DNA from: Dehalococcoidia bacterium
Lineage (GTDB): Bacteria > Chloroflexota > Dehalococcoidia > Lucifugimonadales > Lucifugimonadaceae
Reading direction: 5' to 3'
Length of the DNA: 64,000 nt
NCBI GenBank assembly: GCA_022824185.1
Contig: JAJEAU010000007.1
Location: forward strand, 1-64,000
Both the position numbers and the translations under genes were made by a program. Positions 24,804 through 33,965 of the stretch are shown here, piece by piece. The notes below the pieces were generated by a model that made no database searches, was not told the DNA's origin, and worked only from the letters and a program-made list of their open reading frames with translations. The first letter of the stretch is position 1. Every line of letters starts with the position of its first letter.

Positions 24804-25628
24804 TTAGACCTTCCGATAACGCCAAACGGCTACCGACCCAATGACAAACGTCATCCCCAGCGTCCAAAGCGCGGTGATGACAGCGTCTTCTACGATTGGT
24901 CCGCCCTGCGATAGCGAACGTCCGAGATCCACGGCATTGGTGATGGGGTTGATCTTGGTGAAGGGTTGGAGCCAGCCGGGCATGGATTCGATTGGGACGA
25001 ATGCTGAGGAGAGGAAGGTGAGTGGGAAGACGACGAAGAACATCATGGATCCGGCACTTTCGGGATTGCGGACGGACGCCCCGACGAGTGCTGAGACCCA
25101 TGAGAAGCCGAAGGCGAAGCCGGCGACCATGAATGGGAGCGCGAATCCCGGCCAGAAACCGCCGTGCAATCGCATCCCTAGGATGTATCCAACGGCGAGC
25201 ATTAGGCAAGCAACGAAGAGGCTGACGATGGTTTCGGCTGAGACGCGGCCTCCTAGGACGGCGGATCGGGCCATGGGGAGCGATCGGTAGCGGTCGACCA
25301 TTCCCTTCTGGAGGTCTTCGGCCAAGCCGACGCCGGAGGTCGTGGCACTGAATAGGGTGGTCTGGACAAGGATGCCGGGCATCAGGAAGTCGATGTAGTT
25401 GAGGTCGCCAGTCGGAATAGCGCCTCCGAACACATAGTTGAAGAGGAAGATGAACATGATGGGCGAGAGGGTGGAGAAGAGCAGGAGTTCGGGCGAGCGC
25501 CGGTAGCGGAGGAGATTCCGCCACGTCATGATGAAGGTGTCTGAAATGATCCAGCGCGCTTCTACGGCTATCGCCGAGAAGAACTCGCCCACGGGAGAGC
25601 GGTCTTGGATTTGTGCGGGTCTAATCAT
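24804..25628 (-). CDS. ABC-2 type exporter permease, distal copy
   Basis: A 274-residue membrane protein with six hydrophobic segments. The ABC-2/DrrB pattern is clear: a long N-terminal cytoplasmic part, FLFNYVFGGAIPTGD, DFLMPGILVQT and KGMVDRYRSLPMARSAVLGGR. The ATG at 25626-25628 lies eight bases after the stop of the preceding paralogue. It is about half identical by eye to that paralogue, and the two probably form a heterodimer with the ATPase encoded first. Confidence 0.9.
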   Translation of the reverse strand: MIRPAQIQDRSPVGEFFSAIAVEARWIISDTFIMTWRNLLRYRRSPELLLFSTLSPIMFIFLFNYVFGGAIPTGDLNYIDFLMPGILVQTTLFSATTSGVGLAEDLQKGMVDRYRSLPMARSAVLGGRVSAETIVSLFVACLMLAVGYILGMRLHGGFWPGFALPFMVAGFAFGFSWVSALVGASVRNPESAGSMMFFVVFPLTFLSSAFVPIESMPGWLQPFTKINPITNAVDLGRSLSQGGPIVEDAVITALWTLGMTFVIGSVAVWRYRKV

Positions 25629-25635
25629 CGGGGTG

Positions 25636-26490
25636 TCATTCGATGCGGCGGAAACGCCACGTAGCAAGAGAGCCAACGCCGAAAACCAAGACGGCGATCC
25701 AGATGGCGGTGGGCCATGCGTAGGTTGCGAGGGGGCCGCCTTGGGCTAGGTTTCGACAGAGGTTAACGACGTGAGTGATGGGGTTGACTTCGGCGACGAC
25801 CTGCAACCAGCCGGGCATGGTTTCGATGGGGACGAACGTCGAGCTGAGGAAAGTGAGCGGGATGGCTACGAAGAATGTCGCAGATGATGCCGTCTGGACG
25901 TCTCGAACGGTGACACCGACGGCTGCGGAGAACCAGGCGAAGGCAAAGCTGAAGAGCGCGACGACGAAAGGCAGCAGGAACGCAGGCCAGAATCCGCCGT
26001 GGAATCGCATGCCAATGGCGAGGGCAAAGGCAAGGGTGATGTATACGGTGATGAAGGCGACGATGGTCGCTGCTAGTATGCGTCCGCTCATTACCGCTGA
26101 TCGGGCCATTGGGAGAGAGCGGTAGCGGTCGATGACGCCCTTTTGGAGGTCGTCTGCGAGGCCGACGCCGGATTGCATGACGGTGAAGATGGTGTTTTGG
26201 ATGAGGACGCCGGGGACGAGGTAGTCGAGATAAACGATTTGGCTGCTCCCGCCGATGGCCCCGCCGAACACGTAGTTGAAGAGCAGGAGGAACATGATCG
26301 GCGATGCGACGCTCGACATGAGCATCTCGGGGTTGCGCCGATAATGCGTCAGCATCCGCCACGCGAGCATCCAGGTGTCGGTTATGACCCACCGGAACTC
26401 GTAGGCGATAGAGCCGACCGCCTCACGAAAAGGCGTAGACGGCGTCGGCGGATCGGGTCGCCAACCGTTGGCTGCCGTCGGAAGGTTCAA
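25636..26490 (-). CDS. ABC-2 type exporter permease, proximal copy
   Basis: A 284-residue six-span permease of the DrrB/ABC-2 family, with LLFNYVFGGAIGGSS, DYLVPGVLIQN and KGVIDRYRSLPMARSAVMSGR. The start is TTG at 26488-26490, overlapping the ATPase stop as TTGA. It is the first half of a permease pair that arose by tandem duplication. The system probably exports a drug, lipid or glycoconjugate. Confidence 0.9.
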   Translation of the reverse strand: MNLPTAANGWRPDPPTPSTPFREAVGSIAYEFRWVITDTWMLAWRMLTHYRRNPEMLMSSVASPIMFLLLFNYVFGGAIGGSSQIVYLDYLVPGVLIQNTIFTVMQSGVGLADDLQKGVIDRYRSLPMARSAVMSGRILAATIVAFITVYITLAFALAIGMRFHGGFWPAFLLPFVVALFSFAFAWFSAAVGVTVRDVQTASSATFFVAIPLTFLSSTFVPIETMPGWLQVVAEVNPITHVVNLCRNLAQGGPLATYAWPTAIWIAVLVFGVGSLATWRFRRIE

Positions 26491-27464
26491 TTCTCTGTCG
26501 GTTCCGATTCTGTGGCGGCTTCCTCAGCGGTGCGGCCGGTCAAGGCGAGGAACACATCGTCTAGGGTGGGCTGCCGGACTGCCATGTTAGCTACCACGAT
26601 GCCCTCGGCATCGAGGGATCGAACGACTTGCACCATGATCGAAGCGCCATCTTGGACCATGATCGAAGCGGTGCGGTCTTCTTCATTGATCTCGCACTCG
26701 TCGTTGTCTGCGAATTTCTCGAGGACGGCGGCGGCACGTTTTGCCTCTTCCGCTTCTCGCACGGTTATGACGATGAACTCCGAGCCTGCCTGATGCTTGA
26801 GATCTGCGGCGGTCCCCTGTGCGATTACTTTGCCGATGTCGATTACCGTGATTTCGTCGGCGAGTTGGTCTGCTTCTTCGAGGTATTGGGTAGTCAGCAA
26901 TACGGTGGTGCCTTCGCTGACTAGATTGCGAATGACTTCCCAGAGGTCGAGGCGACTTCTCGGGTCGAGGCCGGTAGTTGGCTCGTCAAGGAATATCATC
27001 GGCGGGTTTGCGACTAGGCTTGCGGCCAAGTCGAGGCGTCGCCGCATGCCGCCGGAGTAGCCTTTGACGGAGCGGTCAGCGGCATCGACGAGGTCGAACT
27101 GTTCGAGAAGCTCCTGTGCGCGTTTTTGGACTTGCTTTCTCGGCATGTGATAGAGGCGCCCGGCCATTTGAATGTTTTCGCGTCCGGTCAATAGGTCGTC
27201 CACGGCTGCGCTCTGCCCGGCCAGACCGATTACGGATCGGAGGTGTCGGGCGTGGCGGACTACGTCGTATCCGAGGACGGTTGCGGAACCGGACGATGGG
27301 CGCAGGAGCGTCGTGAGGATGCGGACGAGGGTGGTTTTTCCCGCGCCGTTGGGCCCAAGTAGGCCCATGACGGAACCGCTTCGGACTTGCAGATCGACGT
27401 TGCCAAGTGCGACGACGTCGCCGTATGACTTGGAGATATTTCGGACGTCGATGGCGAAATCCAT
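26487..27464 (-). CDS. DrrA-type ABC exporter ATPase
   Basis: A 325-residue ATP-binding subunit. Walker A GPNGAGKT lies at 37-44, the Q-loop region at GLAGQSAAVDDLLTG, the signature YSGGMRRRLD at about 137, and Walker B MIFLDEP follows. The C-terminal extension of about 100 residues, ending in RQPTLDDVFLALTG, is diagnostic of the daunorubicin-resistance DrrA family. I chose ATG 27462-27464 (MDFAIDVRN) because it fits the family N-terminus. It is the first gene of a three-gene operon with the two permeases. Confidence 0.93.
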   Translation of the reverse strand: MDFAIDVRNISKSYGDVVALGNVDLQVRSGSVMGLLGPNGAGKTTLVRILTTLLRPSSGSATVLGYDVVRHARHLRSVIGLAGQSAAVDDLLTGRENIQMAGRLYHMPRKQVQKRAQELLEQFDLVDAADRSVKGYSGGMRRRLDLAASLVANPPMIFLDEPTTGLDPRSRLDLWEVIRNLVSEGTTVLLTTQYLEEADQLADEITVIDIGKVIAQGTAADLKHQAGSEFIVITVREAEEAKRAAAVLEKFADNDECEINEEDRTASIMVQDGASIMVQVVRSLDAEGIVVANMAVRQPTLDDVFLALTGRTAEEAATESEPTEN

Positions 27465-27675
27465 GTCGGTTTTCCTTGGCGGTAACGAGGTCGAATGACG
27501 ATGATCTAAAGGAAAGGGAATCAGCCCAAGAATCAAGTCTAATAACTCAAAATCACGCCGCGTATCGTAAGCTGGAGCGGGTTTTTCTGGTGCTGCATCT
27601 CAGATAATTGATCGCAACGATGCCCCGAGGGTTGCGATTCCTGTGTTTATGGGCGCGGGTGAAGGCGAATTGTCG

Positions 27676-28992
27676 ATGAATTCAGAGCGGTCGACGGCGA
27701 CAGAAGGCCGCAAAAAAGGGCGCGTCTACTTCGGTTGGTGGGTGTCAATTGCGGGTGCTGCGAATATGTTCCTGAGTTCGGGGCCCACGTTTCAGGCGTC
27801 GAGCGTTTTCTTCAAGGCCATTGAGGATGAGTTCGGATGGTCGCGGGCACTCATATCTGGGGTCGCTTCGTTTGGGCGGTTCGGCGGAGCGATGCTGGGG
27901 CCGGTGGAAGGTTTCCTGACCGATCGATTCGGGTCCGGCAAGATGGTTCTGATTGGGTTCATTCTTGGAGGTGCGGGGTTAATCTTCTTCTCGCAGATTC
28001 AAGGGCCGTTGCAGTATTACTTCTCGTTCTTCCTCTTGTCGCTAGGTTTCAGCATGGGCGGATTCGTGCCCTCGATGACTGCTGTGAATGCCTGGATGGT
28101 CAACAATCGGGCGACTGGCATGTCGATCGTTATCGGCGGCAGCAGCATCGCGGGGTTGTTGGTGCCGGCGATTGTCTGGGGCATCGCAACTTACGGTTGG
28201 AGACCCACGGTGTTGGTGATCGGGATCGCGGCGATCGTGGTGGGTCCGTTCTTGGCGTACCCAATCGGAAAACGGCCGACCCCTGAACAGATTGAGCAAC
28301 AGAGCGTTCGGGGCACGGAATCGGGTGGTAGACGGCGACGGGCGGTGTCGTACGACTTCACTCCGGCGGAGGCGGTCAGGACGCGTGCATTTTGGGCGAT
28401 CTCGATGACGCACACGCTAGTCAACCTGTCTACGGGAGCAATATCGGCTCACCTGTTTTTGCATTTGACAGATGGGAATGGAGTGAACCTCGATGACGCC
28501 ACGGCTTCAGGAGTGATGCCGATTCTGGTCGTCACAGCGTTTCTGTTCCAACTTGGCGGCGGCATCTTGGGAGACCGACTGAACAAGCGGTTTCTGGTGC
28601 TTTTTTCCCTGATGATCCAAGGTGCTTCGCTGGTGATATTGGCGATCGCTGATTCATTCGTGTTGGCTGCGGTGTTCGCCGTGGTCTGGGGTATCGGATT
28701 CGGGACGCGCACTCCCCTTCTGCATGCGATGCGTGGGGAGTATTTCGGACGTCGGCATTTCGGCACTATCTTGGGATTGTCGAGTTTTCCGATGTCCGTC
28801 GGAATGATGCTGGCTCCGGTGGTAATGGGTTTGGCGCATGACCTGCAAGGCAGTTACATCTGGTCGCTCTACGTTCTCGCCGGAGCTTGTTTCGCCGCGT
28901 GCCTGACGATAGTCTTTGCTACGCGCCCGATGTCGCCGGCGTTGAGACGCAGACTGCAGCTCAGGGAGGCGCGAAGGCGGGGGGCGACTTAG
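27676..28992 (+). CDS. MFS transporter, tandem copy 1
   Basis: A 438-residue twelve-span MFS protein of the oxalate/formate antiporter or monocarboxylate type. Seen: RVYFGWWVSIAGAANMF, GPTFQASSVFF, FGWSRALISGVASFGR and GFLTDRFGSGKMV (motif A position). Second-half motifs are GGGILGDRLNKRF and GFGTRTPLLHAMRGEYFGRR. The ATG at 27676 is preferred; ATG 27649 is possible. It diverges from the DrrA operon and is followed 40 bases later by a close paralogue. The substrate is probably a small organic anion. Confidence 0.88.
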   Translation: MNSERSTATEGRKKGRVYFGWWVSIAGAANMFLSSGPTFQASSVFFKAIEDEFGWSRALISGVASFGRFGGAMLGPVEGFLTDRFGSGKMVLIGFILGGAGLIFFSQIQGPLQYYFSFFLLSLGFSMGGFVPSMTAVNAWMVNNRATGMSIVIGGSSIAGLLVPAIVWGIATYGWRPTVLVIGIAAIVVGPFLAYPIGKRPTPEQIEQQSVRGTESGGRRRRAVSYDFTPAEAVRTRAFWAISMTHTLVNLSTGAISAHLFLHLTDGNGVNLDDATASGVMPILVVTAFLFQLGGGILGDRLNKRFLVLFSLMIQGASLVILAIADSFVLAAVFAVVWGIGFGTRTPLLHAMRGEYFGRRHFGTILGLSSFPMSVGMMLAPVVMGLAHDLQGSYIWSLYVLAGACFAACLTIVFATRPMSPALRRRLQLREARRRGAT

Positions 28993-29032
28993 CCATCCTC
29001 ACGACTGAATTTTCGACCAATTCGCAATCTCG

Positions 29033-30346
29033 ATGAACCAGCGCCCGCGGATCCCCATCCTTCAACGCCCGATCCGACGTGTCTACTTTGGTTGGTGGGT
29101 GTCGATTGTTGGGGCCGTCAACACAATCTTCAGCACGGGGCCAACATTTCAGGCTGCGAGCGTACTTTTCAAGGCTTTGGAGGATGAGTTCGGGTGGTCG
29201 CGGACGCTAATCTCGGGAGTTGCTACCTTCGGAAGGCTGGGGTCTACGCTTTTGAGCCCGGTCGAGGGGTGGTTGATCGACACTTTCGGGGCTGGAAGGA
29301 TGGTGTTGATCGGGTTCACCGTTGGTGGTGCAGGCCTCATCTTCTTTTCTCAGATAGCGGGACCGATACAGTGCTACGCTGCGTTCCTCTTGATGTCGGT
29401 TGGATTGAGTTCCGGGGGATTCACTCCATCCTTGACCGCTACGAATGCATGGATGATTCGAAGGCGCGGCTTGGGGATCTCGATTGTTGAGGGAGGCGTA
29501 AGTGTCGGTGGGTTGCTTGTGCCTGTGATCGTCTGGGGGATCAGCCAGCACGGATGGCGGACAACAGTGCTTGTGATGGGGATCGTTACGATCTTGGTTG
29601 GGCCGTTCATCGCCCGAGTTCTAGGCAAGCGGCCAAGCCGAGAGCAGTTGGCAACTCAGATTCCCGTACCGGGCGAAAGGGCGCGACGAGTGGCGAGGGA
29701 ATCGTCTTACGAGTTCACGGTGAAAGAGGCGATGCGGACGGGTGCGTTTTGGTCGGTTTCGATTACCCACATGCTCGTCAATGTCTCGACAAGCGCGATC
29801 TCGGCGCACCTGTTCCTGCATCTCACCGACGAGAATGGCGTCGGATTGGACGAAACGGTGGCGGCGGCGGTCGTGCCGATTATGGTGGCCACATCATTCG
29901 TAGCGCAGTTGGTTGGTGGGATCGTTGGGGATCTATGGAACAAGCGGGTGTTGGTGCCTTTTCTAGTGATCATGCAAGGGTCGTCGTTGATCATCTTGGC
30001 ACTCGCGGAGTCGTTCCTGATGGCGGCTGCTTTCGCCTTGATGTGGGGGATCGGATTCGGTGCAAGAACCCCGATGCTGTTGGCGATGCGTGGCGAATTT
30101 TTCGGACGGCGTCACTTTGCGACGATATTCGCGTTGTCGAGTCTCCCAATGTCGATTGGGATGATGATTGCGCCGGTGTTAGTCGGGGTGTCTCACGATA
30201 CCTTCGAAACCTACGACTGGGCGTTATATGTTCTCGCCGGGTTCTGCGGCCTCGGTAGCATCACCGCGTTGTTTGCTAAACGTCCAGCGTCGCCGGCAGT
30301 GCAGAGGAGGTTGACGGCGAGACGACGGGGTCGACGAATCGCCTGA
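29033..30346 (+). CDS. MFS transporter, tandem copy 2
   Basis: A 437-residue paralogue of the preceding gene with the same motifs in the same order (VYFGWWVSIVGAVNTIF, GPTFQAASVLF, FGWSRTLISGVATFGRL, AISAHLFLHLTDENG). By eye about two thirds of residues match. The two copies probably differ in substrate or affinity rather than forming one transporter. The gene ends two bases before the convergent sulfatase stop, with no visible terminator between them. Confidence 0.88.
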   Translation: MNQRPRIPILQRPIRRVYFGWWVSIVGAVNTIFSTGPTFQAASVLFKALEDEFGWSRTLISGVATFGRLGSTLLSPVEGWLIDTFGAGRMVLIGFTVGGAGLIFFSQIAGPIQCYAAFLLMSVGLSSGGFTPSLTATNAWMIRRRGLGISIVEGGVSVGGLLVPVIVWGISQHGWRTTVLVMGIVTILVGPFIARVLGKRPSREQLATQIPVPGERARRVARESSYEFTVKEAMRTGAFWSVSITHMLVNVSTSAISAHLFLHLTDENGVGLDETVAAAVVPIMVATSFVAQLVGGIVGDLWNKRVLVPFLVIMQGSSLIILALAESFLMAAAFALMWGIGFGARTPMLLAMRGEFFGRRHFATIFALSSLPMSIGMMIAPVLVGVSHDTFETYDWALYVLAGFCGLGSITALFAKRPASPAVQRRLTARRRGRRIA

Positions 30347-30348
30347 CC

Positions 30349-31869
30349 CTACCTCATGCCCGCAACATACCCGACGCCCGGGAAGATGTCGGGCAACGCC
30401 AAGCGATCGCCATTCCGATCCTGCCACTCGCGGATCTGGCGTGCCAACTCCACCGCCTTTTCGCCGTGTTCGCCGGTGTAGAAGAGGTTGGTCGTCTCAT
30501 ATGGGTCGTCATTGAGGTTGTATAGCTCGCAGAAGTCGCCGACTGCGAGATTCAGCTTCCACCCGTCTGCGGTGATGATTACGCGATGGGGGATGTCGCG
30601 TTGGAGTTCAAGAGGAGACATGGGGAGCTTGAGGCCGTCGAGGCCGCGACCGTGCCATGCGATCATCACATCGTTATCGGCGAGCGTCGAGTCGCCCGCG
30701 ATCACATCTGCCTTGCTTTCACCTTGGCACATCGCAGGAATGTCGAAGCCCATCAGGTCGAGTAGGGTTGGGACCGTGTCGATGTGCGAGTATCGACCGG
30801 CGATGCGTTGGCCTTCGAACCACGGCACGCGGATCAACATTGGCACCTTGACCGTGTCCTCGTACATCACCATTTTGTGGAGGATGTAGTGGTCGCCGAG
30901 TTGATCGCCGTGCTCGCTGGTGAAGACGACGATGGTGTTGTCGGCCAAACCTTGTTCATCGAGGGTTTTGAGGATTTTCTCGATGGCTCCATCGAGGAGA
31001 GTGACTAGCCCGGCGTAACGGGCTTGGATCTGGCGGAGATCGGACTCCTCTTGTCCAGGCGGTGATGTCGCCTCGCCACGTAGTTCTTTGGCTGCCGTCG
31101 GTGCGGCCCAATCCTCGCCCGTCTTGTAGAGCTTCGCCATCAGTTGATGCATCAGCGACGCGTCATCAGGCGGATCTTGCATGAAGATCGGGGATGTCGG
31201 GATCGCATCGGGATCGTAGTAGTCGTTTAGCGGACCGGTGTAGGGGAAGTGTGGTTCCAAGAAGTTGACATAGAGGGCAAAGGGGTTGTCGCGATTTCGT
31301 TCAAGGAAGCTGCTGACTTCGCGGCCTAGATAGGACGCCTTGGTGTGTTCTTCCGGAAGATCGTGAGCGAAGGGTCGGCTGAAAACGCGGAGGCCGTTGA
31401 CTTCGGCATCGGGTTCGTAACCCTGCGAGATCAGGTAGTGATGATAGGGGCTGAACTCGTTTTCGATTTCGGGGTTGTCGCTCCACACGCGATAACCGTC
31501 CTCGATGGGATGCCACTCGTCGAAGCCGCGGCGCTTGCCGATCTCGTCGCCGAGATGCCACTTGCCGAAGTAGGCCTTGTGGTATTCGTCGGGAAGGTGA
31601 TCGACGATGGTGTCGACATCGTCTGGCAACGGGACGTTGTTCTTGTACGCGCCATTGGTGTGCGGCCAGGTGCCGGTCATGATGGTGGAGCGGGAGGGCG
31701 TGCAGATGGGGGATGAGACGTAACAGTTTTCGATGACGGAACCGGTATCGGCGAGCCGGTCCATGCCGGGCGTCTCGATCCAGTCGTTGCCGTAAGCGGC
31801 CATGGTGTCGGCGCGTTGCTGGTCGGAGAAGATGAAGAGGAGGTTGGGGCGTTCGGGCCGTTGTGACAT
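30349..31869 (-). CDS. sulfatase
   Basis: A 506-residue arylsulfatase-family hydrolase. Asp16 in FIFSDQQRAD binds calcium. C56 in CTPSR (56-60) is the cysteine converted to formylglycine, followed by STIMTG. Later parts are GKWHLGD, FLEPHFPY and FTSEHGDQLGDH. It should hydrolyse a sulfate ester. No signal peptide is visible, so a cytoplasmic location after uptake of the sulfated compound is implied. A formylglycine-generating enzyme is needed and is not in the window. Confidence 0.93.
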   Translation of the reverse strand: MSQRPERPNLLFIFSDQQRADTMAAYGNDWIETPGMDRLADTGSVIENCYVSSPICTPSRSTIMTGTWPHTNGAYKNNVPLPDDVDTIVDHLPDEYHKAYFGKWHLGDEIGKRRGFDEWHPIEDGYRVWSDNPEIENEFSPYHHYLISQGYEPDAEVNGLRVFSRPFAHDLPEEHTKASYLGREVSSFLERNRDNPFALYVNFLEPHFPYTGPLNDYYDPDAIPTSPIFMQDPPDDASLMHQLMAKLYKTGEDWAAPTAAKELRGEATSPPGQEESDLRQIQARYAGLVTLLDGAIEKILKTLDEQGLADNTIVVFTSEHGDQLGDHYILHKMVMYEDTVKVPMLIRVPWFEGQRIAGRYSHIDTVPTLLDLMGFDIPAMCQGESKADVIAGDSTLADNDVMIAWHGRGLDGLKLPMSPLELQRDIPHRVIITADGWKLNLAVGDFCELYNLNDDPYETTNLFYTGEHGEKAVELARQIREWQDRNGDRLALPDIFPGVGYVAGMR

Positions 31870-31905
31870 TGGGTTTTCCTCTGAGGTTTTCGTGCCGGAG
31901 ATCGG

Positions 31906-32967
31906 CTAACTGGCGACTCGGTCGGCGAAAACGGAACGCAGGTCTGGCGCGAGGTGGACGGGGGAGTCGGCGAAGCGGTAGCAGCGGGTTATTCGGTGGT
32001 CTCCCGTACGGTATACCGGCGGGTCGGCTGCGGTGCACTCATCCATACGATAGGCGCATCGGTCGTAGAAGTTGCAACCCTTCAGATCCATCTCCTCGTC
32101 CTCACGAGCTTCCTGTTCCCTTCCCCACTGCGTTTCGGGATCGGGTTGAGGTATGGACGAGACGAGCAACTCGGTGTAAGGGTGCTTGGGATCGTTGATT
32201 ACGGAATCGACACTCCCTGCCTCAGCGACCCTGCCTTTGTAGAGGACGATGATGTTTTCGGCAATTTGATAGGCGGTCGTGAGATCGTGGGTGATGTAAA
32301 GGATGGAGATTCCGAGGTCGCGATTCATCGCACGCAGCGTCTCGAGGATAGTGGCGCGTAGCGATGCATCGACCATGGAAACGGGCTCGTCGGCGACGAT
32401 GATTTTGGGTTTGAGCATGACGGCTCGGGCGACCATCACGCGTTGACGTTGCCCGCCGCTCAGTTGGTGCGGATGCCTACCCAGGGTTTCCTCAGGGCGT
32501 AAGCCTACGGTTCTCAATGCGTCAACCACGATGTCATCGGCTTCCGACTTCGACGACGCCATGTTGTAACGGCGAATCGGTGTACGCAAGACGTGATCAA
32601 CCTTGTAGAACGGGTTGTATGACTCGAAGGGGTCTTGGAAGATCACTTGGACTTCCCGGCGGAATTCGGCACGTTGGGCGCGACTCATCTCGGCTAGGTT
32701 GGTGCCTCGATAGATCACGTCGCCCGACGTCGGCTCTACAAGTCCGAGCACCGTGCGTGCCAGTGTGGTTTTTCCGCTGCCGCTCTCCCCGGCTACGGCG
32801 GTGATGGTTGGAGGAGCCTCCGGTACGCTGAATGTCACGGTGTCGAGCGCACGGGTATATTGCTTGCGAAACGTGCCGGACACAAAAGTCTTGCTGACGC
32901 CTTCAGCGCGCAGCAAAGGTTCGGAATCGGATTGGACCGCGGAGCGTTCTGCCTGTTCTGTCGTCAC
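31906..32967 (-). CDS. oligopeptide-type ABC importer ATPase (OppF/DppF-like)
   Basis: A 353-residue ATPase. Walker A GESGSGKT lies at 60-67, the signature LSGGQRQRV and Walker B IIVADEP follow. The C-terminal region carries the oligopeptide-transporter Cys-rich motif (CNFYDRCAYRMDEC...TRCYRF) that can hold an iron-sulfur cluster. The start GTG at 32965-32967 overlaps the stop of the partner ATPase (GTGA). It is the last gene of a four-gene importer operon read leftward from 35940. Confidence 0.92.
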   Translation of the reverse strand: MTTEQAERSAVQSDSEPLLRAEGVSKTFVSGTFRKQYTRALDTVTFSVPEAPPTITAVAGESGSGKTTLARTVLGLVEPTSGDVIYRGTNLAEMSRAQRAEFRREVQVIFQDPFESYNPFYKVDHVLRTPIRRYNMASSKSEADDIVVDALRTVGLRPEETLGRHPHQLSGGQRQRVMVARAVMLKPKIIVADEPVSMVDASLRATILETLRAMNRDLGISILYITHDLTTAYQIAENIIVLYKGRVAEAGSVDSVINDPKHPYTELLVSSIPQPDPETQWGREQEAREDEEMDLKGCNFYDRCAYRMDECTAADPPVYRTGDHRITRCYRFADSPVHLAPDLRSVFADRVAS

Positions 32968-33965
32968 AGCGCGACCTCCCTTCCATCCTCGTCGCCGTAG
33001 AGGTGGCATGCGGCAAACCGATTCTCATCGAGTTCACGCGTTGCCGGGATCTCTTGCATGCAGACCTCCATCGCCTCTGGACAGCGCGTATGGAAGATGC
33101 AACCGGGCGGCGGACGTAGCAGAGACGGAGGAAGGCCAGGGATGCCTTCGAGCCGCCGTTTGCTGCGCGTGTCAGGAAGGCTCGAGATGAGGAGTTGCGT
33201 ATATGGGTGCTTTGGGTTCTTGAAAATATCGGCGACCGGCCCGATCTCTGCGATCTTGCCGCCGTACATGATCCCGATCCGGGAGGCGAACTGCGCCATA
33301 AGCCCCATGTCGTGGCCGATCATGATCGCAGCGGCGCCGATGCGTTCCTGCACTTCTCGGAGCGTCTGCACGACTTGCTTCTGGACCACGACGTCGAGAG
33401 CGCTTGTCGGTTCGTCAGCGATGATGACCGATGGATTCATCGAGATGGCGATTGCAATCGCGACGCGTTGTTTCATGCCGCCGCTAAGTTCGTGAGGGAA
33501 TCGGGAAGCGACGTCGCGGTCTAATCCCACGCTTTCGAGCAACTCGGCGACTCTTTGCGAGAATTCGCCGTCGCTCATCCTGACGTTGTGATCTTTGAGC
33601 CCGTCGATAACTTGGTCGCGAATCCGCATCACCGGGTTCAACGAGTTCAACGCGCCCTGCGGCACCATCGCGATCTCGGAAAGTCGGCGCAGTCTGACCT
33701 GTTCGTCGTTGTCTTCCAATAGGTTGGAACCGTTAAGCAAGATGCTCCCACCCTCAATTCGGGCAGGTTCCTTGTGGGCCATCATCAAGGCCAGCGCGAT
33801 GGTCGATTTGCCGGAACCGGATTCGCCGACCAGTCCGAGGCGTTCGCCGCGTTTCAACTCGAAAGAAACGCCGTCGACGGCTTTCACTGGTCCGCGCCGC
33901 GTGTGGTAGTAGACCTGGAGGTCTTTGACGACCAGAGGAGTTTCGGATGCCATCGCGGTGGTCAT
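32964..33965 (-). CDS. oligopeptide-type ABC importer ATPase (OppD/DppD-like)
   Basis: A 333-residue ATPase with Walker A GESGSGKS at 47-54, Q-loop VPQGALNSLNPV, signature LSGGMKQRV and Walker B VIIADEPTSALD. The Cys motif near the end (CIFHTRCPEAMEVC...AACHLYG) is that of the Opp/Dpp family. It overlaps the preceding permease gene by four bases and the next ATPase gene likewise, so all four genes are translationally coupled. With the OppF-like partner it should form the ATPase heterodimer. Confidence 0.93.
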   Translation of the reverse strand: MTTAMASETPLVVKDLQVYYHTRRGPVKAVDGVSFELKRGERLGLVGESGSGKSTIALALMMAHKEPARIEGGSILLNGSNLLEDNDEQVRLRRLSEIAMVPQGALNSLNPVMRIRDQVIDGLKDHNVRMSDGEFSQRVAELLESVGLDRDVASRFPHELSGGMKQRVAIAIAISMNPSVIIADEPTSALDVVVQKQVVQTLREVQERIGAAAIMIGHDMGLMAQFASRIGIMYGGKIAEIGPVADIFKNPKHPYTQLLISSLPDTRSKRRLEGIPGLPPSLLRPPPGCIFHTRCPEAMEVCMQEIPATRELDENRFAACHLYGDEDGREVAL

